Assembly: GCF_000149955.1 (NCBI RefSeq)
Contig: NC_030989.1
Span: 3,412,604-3,476,603 of the forward strand
Source of the DNA: Fusarium oxysporum f. sp. lycopersici 4287
Taxonomy: Eukaryota; Ascomycota; Sordariomycetes; Hypocreales; Nectriaceae
Direction: 5' to 3'
Length of the DNA stretch: 64,000 nucleotides
Shown in pieces: positions 44,797 to 56,061 of this stretch. Both the position numbers and the translations under genes were made by a program. Numbering within the stretch: the stretch's first letter is position 1; each line of letters starts with the position of its first letter. Below the pieces are notes generated by a model, which saw nothing but the letters and a program-made list of their open reading frames with translations, had not been told where the DNA came from and did not search any database.

Positions 44797-45923
44797 ATGG
44801 CCCAGACTGCGACACAAACTGCTCAACATGCTTTCAAGGAGGGCTATCTCGTAAATGATGGACTTCTTGACTCCGGCATGATTGGAAAGCTCAAACAGTC
44901 GTATCCATCCGAACCGATCGAAGCCCTGAGAGCCCGCTACGAGAGAGAAGGATATCTCTTTATGAAAGGCCTTCTTCCTCGCTCTGATGTACTCGGCTGC
45001 CGAGAAGCATACTTCAATTTTCTCAGCCCCAGTGGTGTTCTACAACCCAATTCGGCTCCCGTTGATGGTATCTTCGATCCTGACAACAAAGGCGTCAACT
45101 ATCCTAGTATCGGTGCCGGCCCTTTTGGCAAAGATCAAATCAACCCAGGTTCATTCGCTAGTCTTGCGGAGAAAGCTCATACAGAGGACTTCTACCTTGA
45201 GTTTTCGAGACATCCAGCCTTGAGAGACTTTGTTTCCAACTTGAAAGGCTGGGGCGATGATACAAAGTTACTCCCAAGGTCTTTGTTGAGGAATAACACG
45301 CCGCATAACAATGCAATTGGAGTGCACTATGATCAGTCGTTTCTACGATATGGAGAGCCTACTTCAGTGACAGCTTGGGTTCCGATTGGGGACATCAGTT
45401 TACAGGGCGGCGGGCTGATATACCTCGAAGGCAGTGAGTCTTCCTCCAAAGCATGGAGATCCCCAAGCTAACCGCCAAAAAGGCGACACTCTAGGTCGAA
45501 CACTGGAAGATGCATTTAACAAAAAGGCTAGGGACGGCGGTATGACTGAAGAGGAACGCATTGATGCATTCAATAAGAACATGATGTCCAATGGTTTCTT
45601 AGAACTCGGTCCCATCAAATTTCTAGAAGATAATGGAGGTGGAAGATGGCTTTTGACAGAATATGAAGCCGGCGATGTTGTTTTTCACAAACCACATATG
45701 GTACGTATCTGCGATACTTAGATGAAACTCGGCTGATGCTGTGTAGATTCATGCTTCAACTATCAACAAGGATTCTGAGAACCGAATTCGACTTGGAACA
45801 GATTTGAGATTCGTGGATTCTTCGAGACCTCACGATACGGTATGTAATTCTTAGACATGAAGGATCGGACTAATCATGATGCAGAGATGGTCTGCTCCTT
45901 TTCGGCTCGATGATGGGCTGTGA
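44797..45923 (+). CDS. phytanoyl-CoA dioxygenase (PhyH) family protein
   Basis: Four exons (44797-45433, 45483-45700, 45747-45839, 45885-45923) encode 328 residues. REGYLFMKGLLPRSDVL is the typical N-terminal 'dGyl..rGll' of PhyH proteins. IGVHYDQSFLRYG carries the His-x-Asp pair for iron, and KPHMIHASTINKDSENRIRLG carries the distal His and the 2-oxoglutarate-binding arginine region. These are Fe(II)/2-oxoglutarate dioxygenases. In fungi many act in secondary metabolism or on small hydrophobic acids. There is no peroxisomal PTS1 (it ends DDGL) and no signal peptide, so it is likely cytosolic. The substrate is unknown. Confidence 0.88.
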
Positions 45924-46181
45924 AATGGTGAATCAAGGCTGTGGTTTCAGCTTTTGACGACATATCAAGACTTTTCTTGAGGGGGGGTCAATTAAATATC
46001 ACATGCACAAAGAGCGAAAACATAAAAATCGTTCTCCATTTTTGTTTTTGGATATCTAAATCGCTACTAAAGCCAAAGGCATAACTGTTGTCGATTGATA
46101 CAACTAAAATACAAACATGCTGTTGCGCTCGATGCTCGTTAAACCTAAGTCTTTGTCAACCACATTCATCATTCGTCAAGG

Positions 46182-47225
46182 CTACAAGTCAAGACGTACC
46201 TCCTGCACCGGCTTCACAGTAACGACCTTGGTCTTGGTCATCTTTCCTCCTCTGTAACTGTACTGGAAATTCCACCCACTGCACGCAGCGCCATGGTTTC
46301 CGTACCGATCCACGACGACGATGCCGCTCTTGAGATCGCCGTACTTGCGAACCATGCGAAGAACTGCATCCTCGGCTGCTTCTTTTGGTGAGAGGCCGTT
46401 GCGCATGCCCTCGATGGCTTGGTAGCATGGGAGGAAACGGAGCATGATGTCGCCGTCGCCTGTTGCTCCGCAGCCGCCAATGTCGCTGTCGACGTAGGAG
46501 CCGCTTCCAACGATGGGGCCGTCGCCGACGCGTCCTGGGATCTTGTGGGAGGCGCCGTTTGTTGTTGTTCCTGCGGCCATGGAGCCGTCTTTGTGGATTG
46601 TGATGAGAGAGAGGGTGTCGTGGCCTGTTTGTTTATTGGTCTTCATGGTGCTTGTCGTGAGGGTGGCGAGAGGCTTGTAGGGACCGCATGTTGATGCCGG
46701 GTTTGGGCTGACGTTGATGCGATAGTTGGGCTGGCACTTCTTGGCCTTCCAGTCCTTGCACTGCTTATCCGAGTTTTTGGTAGACAGGCTTGTGGTCTTG
46801 AAGCCGTTTTGGATAGCAAACTCTGTAGCTTGGTCTCCGACAATGAGAGAATGAGTAGTATGGTCGAGGACGTGTCGAGCAACAGAAATCGCACTCTTAA
46901 CGCGACGCAGAGCAGCAACAGCACCAGAATTCATACTCCCACCATCCATGATCATCGCATCAAGTGTAGTTTCACAGTTCTCATCAGGACTTCCTCCAAA
47001 GCCTACACTCCCATCGCACTGCTTGTTCTCACACGTCGTACCTCCAATTTCAACCGCGTCAAGAGCAGAAGCCTTCTTCCCCAGCGCAGTGAAGGCCGCA
47101 TCCGTAGCGGCGGTGAAATCGCCACCCCATGTATTAATAACAAGAGGAAGACCAGGTGTATTACCCGCCACGAGTGTAAATGTTGACAGGGAGAGAACTC
47201 CCATGAAGATAGAAAGAGAAGACAT
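46182..47225 (-). CDS. glycosylasparaginase (N4-(beta-N-acetylglucosaminyl)-L-asparaginase)
   Basis: A single exon of 347 residues. Signal peptide MSSLSIFMGVLSLSTFTLVA precedes LVINTWGGDFTAATDAAF, the Ntn-hydrolase N-terminal strand. The autocleavage site is GHDT followed by LSLITIHKDGS: cleavage before Thr would free the catalytic threonine. AAGTTTNG and GRVGDGPIVGSGSY are the substrate-binding loops, and GDGDIMLRFLPCY follows. The enzyme cuts the GlcNAc-Asn linkage in glycopeptides. The secretory signal places it in the vacuole or outside the cell. Cysteines are numerous, as in lysosomal relatives. The length matches the family (about 340). Confidence 0.92.
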   Translation of the reverse strand: MSSLSIFMGVLSLSTFTLVAGNTPGLPLVINTWGGDFTAATDAAFTALGKKASALDAVEIGGTTCENKQCDGSVGFGGSPDENCETTLDAMIMDGGSMNSGAVAALRRVKSAISVARHVLDHTTHSLIVGDQATEFAIQNGFKTTSLSTKNSDKQCKDWKAKKCQPNYRINVSPNPASTCGPYKPLATLTTSTMKTNKQTGHDTLSLITIHKDGSMAAGTTTNGASHKIPGRVGDGPIVGSGSYVDSDIGGCGATGDGDIMLRFLPCYQAIEGMRNGLSPKEAAEDAVLRMVRKYGDLKSGIVVVDRYGNHGAACSGWNFQYSYRGGKMTKTKVVTVKPVQEVRLDL

Positions 47226-47624
47226 TTTTGTTGTTGTTCGGTGACGATGGTGAAAATTGGCAGGGAGAGTGGCGTTTCTTATACGACGTTTCGAAACAGA
47301 CGCTTTTGATAAGCGTGGTACGGGCTGTGAACCTTGTAGGACGCTATAACCAATTGTTTCACAGACCGGCACTCGATAGCTAATTCAGCCTGTTTCAATG
47401 CAATGTGATAGTAGAGAAGCTGCAGGGATGATTGCTTACGCGTGACCAACATGAGACCGTATTTAAACCCCTCATTCCAATCTCACATTCCATTCCAACC
47501 TCTCTTTTAATTTTTAAACTTCAACCTTTGTGAAATTCACATGCCAAGAGGAGAAGATTAAAGGACTTTTGCATAATAGTTAAATAAATTAAACCCGCTA
47601 GCTACACCATTACAAGCTTATAAA
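47226..47624. other. divergent promoter region
   Basis: 400-base spacer between glycosylasparaginase and the NACHT gene. Nothing else seen. Confidence 0.5.
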
Positions 47625-50477
47625 ATGGCTGTAGACGCTAACGTTGACACTGTATCTGAACTCCTCGCCAGGGCTGTTGATGTGTGCCATGCTGTGCGAG
47701 GGATACACAGTCTGGGATATACAGATCGTTGTGATACAGACTTTGCTCGCTTGCTCGAGGGATTGACGCATTCGGTGAAGCGTGTTGAGAATGAGGAGGG
47801 AGAATATGAGAAAAGTCTGATCAAGTTTGCCTGTGTTCAGATCGGTAATGACCTCGTCGTCCACGTCAACCGTGTCTTGGACGCGTTCAGTGATTCAATT
47901 GATGTCGCTGGCTTCCGCAAGCTTTGGCCCCTGGACGATGTCACGGCGCTGAATGTACGGCTCCGTGAAGTGTTGCATCAATGCCAAGACACCTTTCCGT
48001 CGTCACAGTGAGTTCAGTTGACTTTACTGGTTGCTCTCCAGGAGCTAACGGTGCGCTAACGTTGTGTTGCCGTGAGCTTGAGCCGGAAGAGACTGAGACG
48101 AAGAGTTCAATTGAGAGCACGGAACCAGTTGCTCACGATGATGCTGGCAAGTCTCCCGGGCAGATCCCGGTTATCCCGAGACCCCCGAGGCTAGCTCCCG
48201 TCGGCCTCATCAATGACTTCATTCTCGAGAGTCTGTCATACAAAAGTATGCATGATCGCGAAAGCCAAGTCACTGAAGCTCACGGTAAGACTCTTGATTG
48301 GATCTTTGACAATTCACCCATCCATCAATCTCTGCGTCAGAACTTCAGAGACAGCTTCGTCTCATGGCTTAGCAGCACGGAGCTGGGTCCTATCTACTGG
48401 ATCACTGGAAAACCCGGGTCTGGTAAGTCCACGCTCGTGAGATACCTCTCCCAGCATCCTGTTGCACTGTATCATCTTCGCAGATGGGGTGGCAAGAAGA
48501 GAGTCAATACAGCGGGCTTCTTCTTCTGGACGAGTGGATCTCGGCAGCAGAGGTCGCAAACTGGCCTGCTGCGATATCTCCTGCATCAGTTGCTGTCTTC
48601 TGATCCAGAGCTCATTGAAAAGGCGTTTCCTGATCTCTGGAGTCGCTTGCGACAGATGACAACCAAAGAACGAGTCAACTTTGCTCTGGAATGGACCGTC
48701 CAAGATTTACAGGCTGCCTTTCACTCTCTTCTTGACGCGGCTTTGCATAGCGTGAATATCTGTCTCTTCATCGATGGTCTTGATGAGTTTGATGGCGATC
48801 ATGCCCAAATCATCAACTTCTTCAAGGACTTGACATCCAGATATGATGGAAAGTCACTCAAACTCTGTCTCTCATCTCGGCCATGGGATGTCTTTGAAAA
48901 GGCATTTGAAACATCTGTCCCAAATACCAAGCTTCAGGACCTGAGCTACGACGATATGTACCGCTATGCAACAGATACACTCAAGGCGAATGACCAGATT
49001 CGAAGGCTGATGAAACAGAATCCGGAGTCGACTCGTCTGTTGGTCACTACGGTGGTTGAACAGGCCAATGGGGTTTTCTTATGGGTTAGACTCGCAGTTG
49101 AGCGTATGCTCGTAACATTTCAGAAGAACAGCAAGTTCGAAGTTCTGGAGACAACTCTGAAAGAACTTCCCACTGATCTTGATGATCTCTTCGAGAAGCT
49201 TCTTTTCAAGGACCAGACATCCTCGGAGATCATGCAGACTGCCACTCTGTTCCAGCTCATGCATGCCAGGGAAATTGTCGCGGACTTTATCAAAGATGAG
49301 TCCTCCAACTCGCTGACAGTCTGGGAACTTGCCTTTGCGCTTTTCAAAGAGGACGATGTTATGGCTCTCGATCGCGAAGTGGTGGAAGCTTCGGATGAAG
49401 AAATTCAGAGACGGTGCGGAACTACAGTTCAGTATATTCAAGCTCGCTTCGCAAGGCTTTTGAACGTCCACGTTGCCAAGCCCATGGGCAATATGCGTGT
49501 TCCAAAGTTCCAGGATAGACATGCCAGCGTTGCAAGTCTCATCACGACGAGCAAAGTCATCTACATACACCGTACAGTTCGAGACTGGCTCATGGACGGC
49601 GGAGCAGGAAAACGTCTTGAAGCACTCCAGTCTCCAGACTTTGACCCTCATACTCGACTTCAGAGATCATATGTCCTTCGTCTGAAGCATCCTCTCGAAG
49701 AAATCGAGCATCATCGGCGTTTAGATGAGTGGTATCCCGATATTGCACTCGCCATGACACATGCACGATATATCGTTAACGATGCTCAGGGCCTTCAGCG
49801 GAAATTCTTGAATGAGATGGATAAGGCTCTTTCTTGGCTCTGGCCTTGAGAAGCCGTCTGATCCTTATGATCATTGGGCAAAGAGTACGTTTGGGGCTTA
49901 TGAGGTTAGGATGAAAGCGCCTCCTATTCATCGGCCGTTTTTGTGTCTTGCGACCAAGTTCGGTCTGACAACTTATGTCTGTCAGGAAGTTGAGGACCTG
50001 ACTCGTGAAGAACAAGCAGTGGAAGAAGAGCAAGAGGACGGGTCTACACCTTTACTTTCATACGCGACAGAATTTCTCTGCTCTCGTAACAAAACCATCT
50101 TCCCCATGTCGTCACCCAAGCTCGTCCATTGGCTTCTCAACAATCCATCACGCATCAACCCAGGTCCCAATCATAAATACAAACACTTCATCACACATCA
50201 GTCAATTACTCCATGGCTGGCTGTTCTTCGTCATCTTCGTGATGCAAAGCGGAGGGAATGGATTGAATACTACGATATCAACCCTGAAGGAACTTCACGT
50301 TGGACTGAGATTGTAAGGGAGCTCGTGCAGTTTTCGGATGTCAGTGCTGTAATTTCGAAGGATATGTGGGATCCAGAGATCACTGCGTTGGGAGTCATGG
50401 AGATGCTGGAGGAAACGTATGGTTCTGCTGAGGTGCAGAGGATCAGGGTCTTGATGGAAAAGAAAATGGTTCAGTAA
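47625..50477 (+). CDS. NACHT-domain STAND protein, frame interrupted near its C-terminus
   Basis: The first exon (47625 to about 48007) gives a 127-residue helical N-terminal domain (TVSELLARAVDVCHAVRGIH). A GTGAGT donor leads to the main exon, whose exact start (about 48050-48130) I could not fix. The main frame has FDNSPIHQSLRQNFRDSFVS, Walker A GKPGSGKSTLV, Walker B NICLFIDGLDEFDGD, sensor LKLCLSSRPWDVF and the winged/helical region after it. It stops at TGA 49847-49849. The same protein clearly continues one frame over from about 49850 (LEKPSDPYDHWAKSTFGAYE) to 50477. An extra base near 49845 explains this. No intron does. Either the last 208 residues are lost or the base is an error. The helical C-terminus has no recognisable repeats. 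Confidence 0.75.
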
Positions 50478-50612
50478 CCGTGTAGCTCAATATCACTCCT
50501 ACATTCTCTAAATCATGCGGTTTATTTATTTCCTGTGTCAATTTCTATCACGTATAGAAGATAGGAAACCGAAACATATTCAATGGTTTTTTATGTCTTC
50601 GTTCGAAAACCT

Positions 50613-51853
50613 CTAGTAACCTTCCTTCCGGTTGACTTTGTTGATGAAATCGTTTCGTCCCTGACTCAGCCTCTCAAGGTTCAATCTAAAAATATCCAAC
50701 AACCTCGTATAGTAAAATGAGGAAGCAGCACTGATATGTGGCGTAATAGTCACATTCTTCGCGCTCCACAGTGGATGCTGATCTGGCAAAGGCTCAGGAT
50801 CGGTGACATCAAGCGCTGCACCCTTGATAGTCTCCGAATTCAGCGCCTCGATAAGATCATCGGTATTGACGATAGGTCCTCTCGCAATGTTAATCAAGAA
50901 AGTTCCCTTCTTACCAAGAATCTCAAATTCAGGCTTCGAGATCAATCCCTTCGTCTTGTCAGTCAATGGCACTGAGATGACGAGGATGTCTAGTCCTGAA
51001 TCGAGAAATTCGTGGATTTCTTTTTTGGATCCGCCGGAGAACCATTTGCTAGGAAATTCACCCTCTGGGTCGCCAAGGCCTGGTGGCGTGTAGGAGTCAT
51101 CGCGGCGAGACTCTGGAGTGTTGCGAGGGTGGAGAGTGTAGGCATGAACGTCTAAGCCTAAAGCTTTTGATAGACGGGCTGTTTGACGGCCGATACTGCC
51201 GTAGCCTAGGATGCCACTGTAATTTGTTAGTCGAAAATCTCTGGAAAGGAGAGTATGGGTTCTGACATTCGCTTGCCAGCTGTGTCTTCAGTATCTTCGG
51301 CGCCCTGATGAAGACGTTTCCATTTTCCTTCATCTTGAAGCTTTGTATATTCCTTCACTATCAAATCGTAAGCCAGAACTCTCAAAAGGAGCTCCTGGAT
51401 GTCCTACAATGAAGTCGATGAGATAGATAAGTAGTAATTATCCACTCCGCAATTTGAGGTCTATCAATTAGCAATAGTCTTCCACCTTGCAAGTCCAACT
51501 CACCCATGGACTCCGTTAGCGGTCGAAAATGGAATCTTTGTATCCGTAAAGAGGGGATCTTTGATTAGATGGTTGGCACCAGCGCTCGTAAGCTGAACGT
51601 ATTGCAAATGCGGCGCCTGCTCTGGTTTTGGCAACAAGGTGGCAGTCAATAAAACAGTAGTATCTTGCCACTCTTCTTCCTTGAAACTAGGATCTAGAGG
51701 TGCACCCCATGGCTGAATGAAAGTCTTGATAGTCAAATCAGGGAACTGTTTCTGAATAGCGTCAATCTGAGCCTTTGGTGGTTCAACTGTTGAGAATATT
51801 ACGGCTTTGTGGCCTTTGAGGGTTTTGTTGTTGGTAATTCTGACGAGCGTCAT
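50613..51853 (-). CDS. D-isomer-specific 2-hydroxyacid dehydrogenase
   Basis: Four exons (51504-51853, 51408-51460, 51267-51357, 50613-51216) encode 365 residues, with phases that agree at every junction. The Rossmann motif GILGYGSIGRQTARL is created across the third splice. Catalytic residues follow the family pattern: Arg in NIARGPIVNTDDL, Glu in DVTDPEPLPDQHPLW, His in TPHISA. A 30-residue insertion rich in Pro/Gly/Asp between the NAD-binding half-domains is common in fungal members. Reaction: NAD(P)-dependent reduction of a 2-keto acid to the D-hydroxy acid. No targeting signal is seen. Confidence 0.92.
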
Positions 51854-52864
51854 GATGAAGGTACTGGGAATGAAGTTGTCAATCGGAAGTACGAGAAGGA
51901 GAATTGAAGGAGATCATGAGTGAATATTGAGTCTAGAGGATGACAAATAGACATCCACGATGATGCTGTCGTCAAGGTGGGGCTGATTGACGCCTTGAGA
52001 TAAGGATGGATCTGAGTGGATTGATATCGCGATGAAGAGGTTGCATAGTGCCGATGTTGTCATTATAGTCTCGGAAACGAATTAAAACTCAACTGTATAT
52101 GGACGTTGAACATATAGGTTTTGGGTTGCGCAACGTTGATTGATTGAGTTTATGAGGCTGACCTGTCTTGAAATCGACTACCCTGTACTGCCTCGGAAAC
52201 CATGCCGAACTTGCGCTCCACAGTCTGCATGGTTGGTTATGCTAGAACATTGTTGCGATCATATATAAGATCTGGGTGCTCATAGCACTTTTGTATGAAC
52301 TTTAAAGAGAATTTATGCTGTCATGCTATGCCAACTTTTCACTTCAGATTCTGATCTATCATCCGGTTAATCACCATGAGTAGCGATTGCACTGTAACTT
52401 AAATAACCCCTCCACATTCACGGCCATACCACCATGCTGAGATTGTCTTAAAACATTGGCTGAGCCATACCGAATAGCTGTGCCACCCAGCCGATGAACT
52501 GGAAGAAGCCAAGCAAAAGGCATAATTTTCTACGTTCCAATAAATAGAGATATTTGACAGTTCCATTCTTTCAGCCCAGCCAAACTCCGTGACTGTGCCC
52601 ACCAAAACAGCTCAGCCCTACAGGCAGCCTACGCTAAACATCATCCACTAACCCTGCAGGACCGTTGGCGGTGGCAGAGACCAGCAGCTGAAAACGCCCC
52701 CAATTTCCAGAACCTCGGGACGACTTCACACAGCCCAATGCCATGAAGGCCAACAAAGAGCAGCTGATTCCGCCTTGAAGACAGCCACAAAAGCCTGAGA
52801 TGACTTCAAATACCTACCCCTCCTCCCATCTTAGGTTGAGTCGACCATCACTCAGCACTTTACA
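51854..52864. other. divergent promoter region
   Basis: 1 kb between the dehydrogenase and the ankyrin gene. Frames here are short and carry no motif. Confidence 0.45.
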
Positions 52865-54289
52865 ATGCCTCGGGTTGTCCTACCAGATCCTGCTGCGCTA
52901 AATGAAAGCCTTCGCAACCCTCTTCCGACGTACTCAGCTGTCGACAATGACGACCTTCTAACCAGAATCGAAGCCGCCGGAAGCGTCGAATTTCCCATCC
53001 TACACTCCCCCGCCGGTCGCCCGACTAACCTCCAACGCCTTACCGCCGATGTAGATTGGGCAACTTACGATGAAGCATACCGAGTCGAATCCGACATCGT
53101 TAATGCCTTCTTCTCCGCCATCGAGGACGGTCACGACGATATTGTCGCCGATTTTATAGCCCGCGGATGGGTGTCGCCCGATACTACAAGTCGATGGGGC
53201 GAAACACCGTTGAATGCTGCTGTGCGCGCGGGCAAGGTTCCCATGGTGAGCCGCCTCGTTGCTCTTGGTGCTAGCGTCAATGAGTTCGGTCGCGCACGGG
53301 ATGGCAATAGCACCGTCAAGGCTGCAGACTTGCCTGAGCGTACGCCGTTGATGGTCGCTGCTGAGCGCGGGCACCTCGCATTAGTCAAAGTCTTGATCGA
53401 AGACTACGGCGCGAAGCACGACCTCATTGCGCCTGACGGGGCGATCGCTCTTCGTCTCGCCGCTGCCAACCGCCATCGCGAAATCGTTCATTATCTCCCG
53501 TCCATTCGCGGCGGCGCGTGGAAGCGATGGGCGGTTGTACATAAAAAGCAAATGGACCGGGTGCGACGAGCTATCGATAGAATCGCCAAGTTCGTCAGGA
53601 TACTCATTTGGGATCTCCCCAAGCTTTTGGTCTGGGATGCGCCGAAGGAGATATGTCGCGCTGTTTGGAAACGTCGTCATCGGGTAAAGACCTTTTTCAA
53701 AGAGTTGCCCGGCGAAATCAAGGACGCGATACTCGAGATACCTAGTACCCTCAAACGCGCTGCAAAGGAGGTGTGGAAGGGCATCAAGGAGCTTCCGTCG
53801 CTTTTGAAGAGCTTGGTCAAGGCGATTTTCAAAGTATTGTGGAAGACCCTGACAGGCATACCCGGCGCTGTAATGTTTGTTCTAAAATGGATCGGAAGCG
53901 GATTGAAGGGCATCGGCGAAGCCATCCTCAACATTTTCGTTAAGATGGTCTCCCTTCTACACACAGCAGTCATGGCCGTCGTGACTTTCTTGCACGGGAT
54001 CACTCTTCGGGATGTATGGAATGGCTTCTGCCATCTCGTACGCGCCATCTTCGTGGACGCGCCCAAAGCAATTGGCGCATTCTTCGTGGCCTTTGGCAGA
54101 ACGAGTTACGATGTGCTCAAAGCAATCTTTGGCACTTTAGGTTCATGTATCTGGTTTATCGGCGCGGGTCTCCTCTGGTTGATCCACTATATTCCACGTC
54201 GGATATGGACCATGATTGAGGCGATGGGGACGTCTTTGGTCAAGGCCTGGGAGGAGATTATGGTGTTTGTTAATCCTAAGCGAATGTGA
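52865..54289 (+). CDS. ankyrin-repeat protein with long amphipathic C-terminal repeat region
   Basis: A single exon of 474 residues. Residues about 75-220 hold three or four ankyrin repeats (WGETPLNAAVRAGKVPMVSR, RTPLMVAAERGHLALVKVLI, IALRLAAANRHREIVHYL). From about 225 to the end the protein is a series of degenerate units of the form [LIA]-P-x-x-[IL] followed by basic and aromatic residues: LPKLLVW, APKEICRAVW, LPGEIKDAIL, IPSTLKRAAKEVW, LPSLLKSLVKAI, IPGAVMF, APKAIGAFF, IPRRIWTMI. These make amphipathic to hydrophobic helices, including likely membrane-inserting ones (SCIWFIGAGLLWLIHYI). I do not recognise a family for this half. It could be membrane-attached or pore-like. That is speculation. 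Confidence 0.75.
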   Translation: MPRVVLPDPAALNESLRNPLPTYSAVDNDDLLTRIEAAGSVEFPILHSPAGRPTNLQRLTADVDWATYDEAYRVESDIVNAFFSAIEDGHDDIVADFIARGWVSPDTTSRWGETPLNAAVRAGKVPMVSRLVALGASVNEFGRARDGNSTVKAADLPERTPLMVAAERGHLALVKVLIEDYGAKHDLIAPDGAIALRLAAANRHREIVHYLPSIRGGAWKRWAVVHKKQMDRVRRAIDRIAKFVRILIWDLPKLLVWDAPKEICRAVWKRRHRVKTFFKELPGEIKDAILEIPSTLKRAAKEVWKGIKELPSLLKSLVKAIFKVLWKTLTGIPGAVMFVLKWIGSGLKGIGEAILNIFVKMVSLLHTAVMAVVTFLHGITLRDVWNGFCHLVRAIFVDAPKAIGAFFVAFGRTSYDVLKAIFGTLGSCIWFIGAGLLWLIHYIPRRIWTMIEAMGTSLVKAWEEIMVFVNPKRM

Positions 54290-55130
54290 TCCGTTAGTTA
54301 TAGGTTCAAATTATGATTAAATGATATTTATCAATTAAATGCTGAATTGAGCGACATCGACTGCCAACACCAGAAGATAGAGGATGTAATGCGCTCCCTT
54401 CCATCTTGATGATCTCAATGGGAGGCTGACAGCCCTGGATTTAGGGGACGCCACAGGGTCCTCTGGGGCAAGACATCACCAACCACCGGGCTGGCCCGAC
54501 GCCTCCAGCTTCAACGTTAACGCCGTTATTATGGAATATTTTATGTTCGGTCCTTTTGTAGTAATTGTCCGTCCATACATTAGCCTATCTATATGGCCGC
54601 ACCATTTCGGGACTTACTGCTTGTTCGGGGATCACACCGTTGACAGGTTTCGTCAGAAGCCAACTTCACAGGGCCAATGACACGCTGAGCAAGATGGATC
54701 AATTGGCACTCACTCTCAACATCACGAATTCGACATCAAACTACATCTACAAAAATTGTTGCATCAACCGGCACCATTATCAGATTTATTGAGAAGCGGT
54801 ATGTGAGATTTATGAGACGTTCCTCTCGATATCAGCAATTCCACGGTACAATTCCATCGAAGCCACCCTAGACTTCTAGAATACGGCAATTAAGCACTGG
54901 ACGCTCGCCACTGGGGTAACATCCACTCTAATTTATACGATATTATTACTTTCTTTACCTAGTCTATATAATGTTTACTATCATTTTTTCGTAAAGGTTC
55001 GGCACATCATCTCAACCTTCGATGCCCGTATTTCTATCCTGACCCTGCTCCGGCATAATTAGTGGTGTATTATAATTCCGTGTCATTAATCCATCAAGCA
55101 ATCGTCGCCACGTTTATCGCGAATGCATGT
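54290..55130. other. intergenic
   Basis: AT-rich 3' region between convergent genes. No gene or RNA seen. Confidence 0.45.
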
Positions 55131-56061
55131 CTATACCTCCGCCATATATCTGCTCTGCCTTGAACTCCTTGCATTCATCCTCTCAGCCTCAGCGTATTGA
55201 CTCCGTCTTGAGTCTCTCGCCTCAGCTCTTTCATCATTACCCTCCCAACCCGCCTTGATAAGCCAGAACAAAGCCATCAAAGGGGTCGTAAGTAAACCTA
55301 GAACACCGCCAAGAATCGCCTTGAAAGCCTGTGGCGTCCAGCGGTCTTTATATCTCCAATCCCCGCCATCGCGTTCTCCAACTGTGGTCAAAACCCCCAC
55401 GCTCAGTGGCCAGAGGAGTAAGAAACCCACGACAGCGAGTATAAAACCTCTTAGTGCCCCTTGCACGATTGTCGTAAGTACAGGAGGAACTGTGGATTTT
55501 CTCTGAGGCTCCTTCTCTTCAACTTCGGAGTCGCTTAGATCAGATACCGGTGGAAGAAAAAACAGCCATCGAAGCCACTGATGCGAGGGCTCAGGAACAA
55601 AGCCAATCGGCTGAACAGAGCGTTTTGAAAGGTCGTAACTGACGAGTCCCATCTCAACGAACCACGTGAGAATGCATTGGACGATAATAGTTACAGCTGC
55701 ATCGCCTGATAGTGTGTTTGGCAGTTGAAACAACCGAATTGGGTTCTTAATGGTGTCTTGCGTGGTGTACATGACTACCCATTCTCATTAGCTTTTCATC
55801 TCAGACTTCAGCTGTAAACTCACCATAAGCCAATGCGAAATTCACACCCCCAGATAAAGCCATCGCGCCTACTCCATCAAGCCCAAAGACATAGAAGAGC
55901 TGATGCCCTGTAAACTGCAGACTCGGCTTCAGGCGCCCCTCATTGTCACTGTCATCTCCTCTCTGCTCTCGTTCCTCCTCGCCAAGGTTGTCAGGTTTCA
56001 GAATCCCGCTGGACCCCTGCACATTCAGCCCCTGTGTCTCAAGTTGCGCCGTCGTAAGCAT
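55131..56061 (-). CDS. fungal DUF2456-like integral membrane protein
   Basis: Two exons (55824-56061, 55131-55774) encode 293 residues, with the junction reading FALAYVMYTTQDTIKNP. The N-terminal 45 residues are acidic and hydrophilic. Likely membrane segments are FGLDGVGAMALSGGVNFALA, AAVTIIVQCILTWFVEMGLV, LRGFILAVVGFLLLWPLSVG and FKAILGGVLGLLTTPLMALF. An acidic loop (SDLSDSEVEEKEPQ) separates the second and third. The C-terminus is rich in Arg, Ser and Glu. This pattern fits a fungal-specific family of multi-pass membrane proteins of unknown function (DUF2456). The family name rests on resemblance and is moderately certain. The membrane topology is clear. Confidence 0.72.

Noticed and set aside
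44481..44858. 125-codon frame overlapping the start of the dioxygenase gene
   Set aside because: It overlaps the dioxygenase start in another frame, lacks an ATG at its 5' end, and shows only scattered cysteines.
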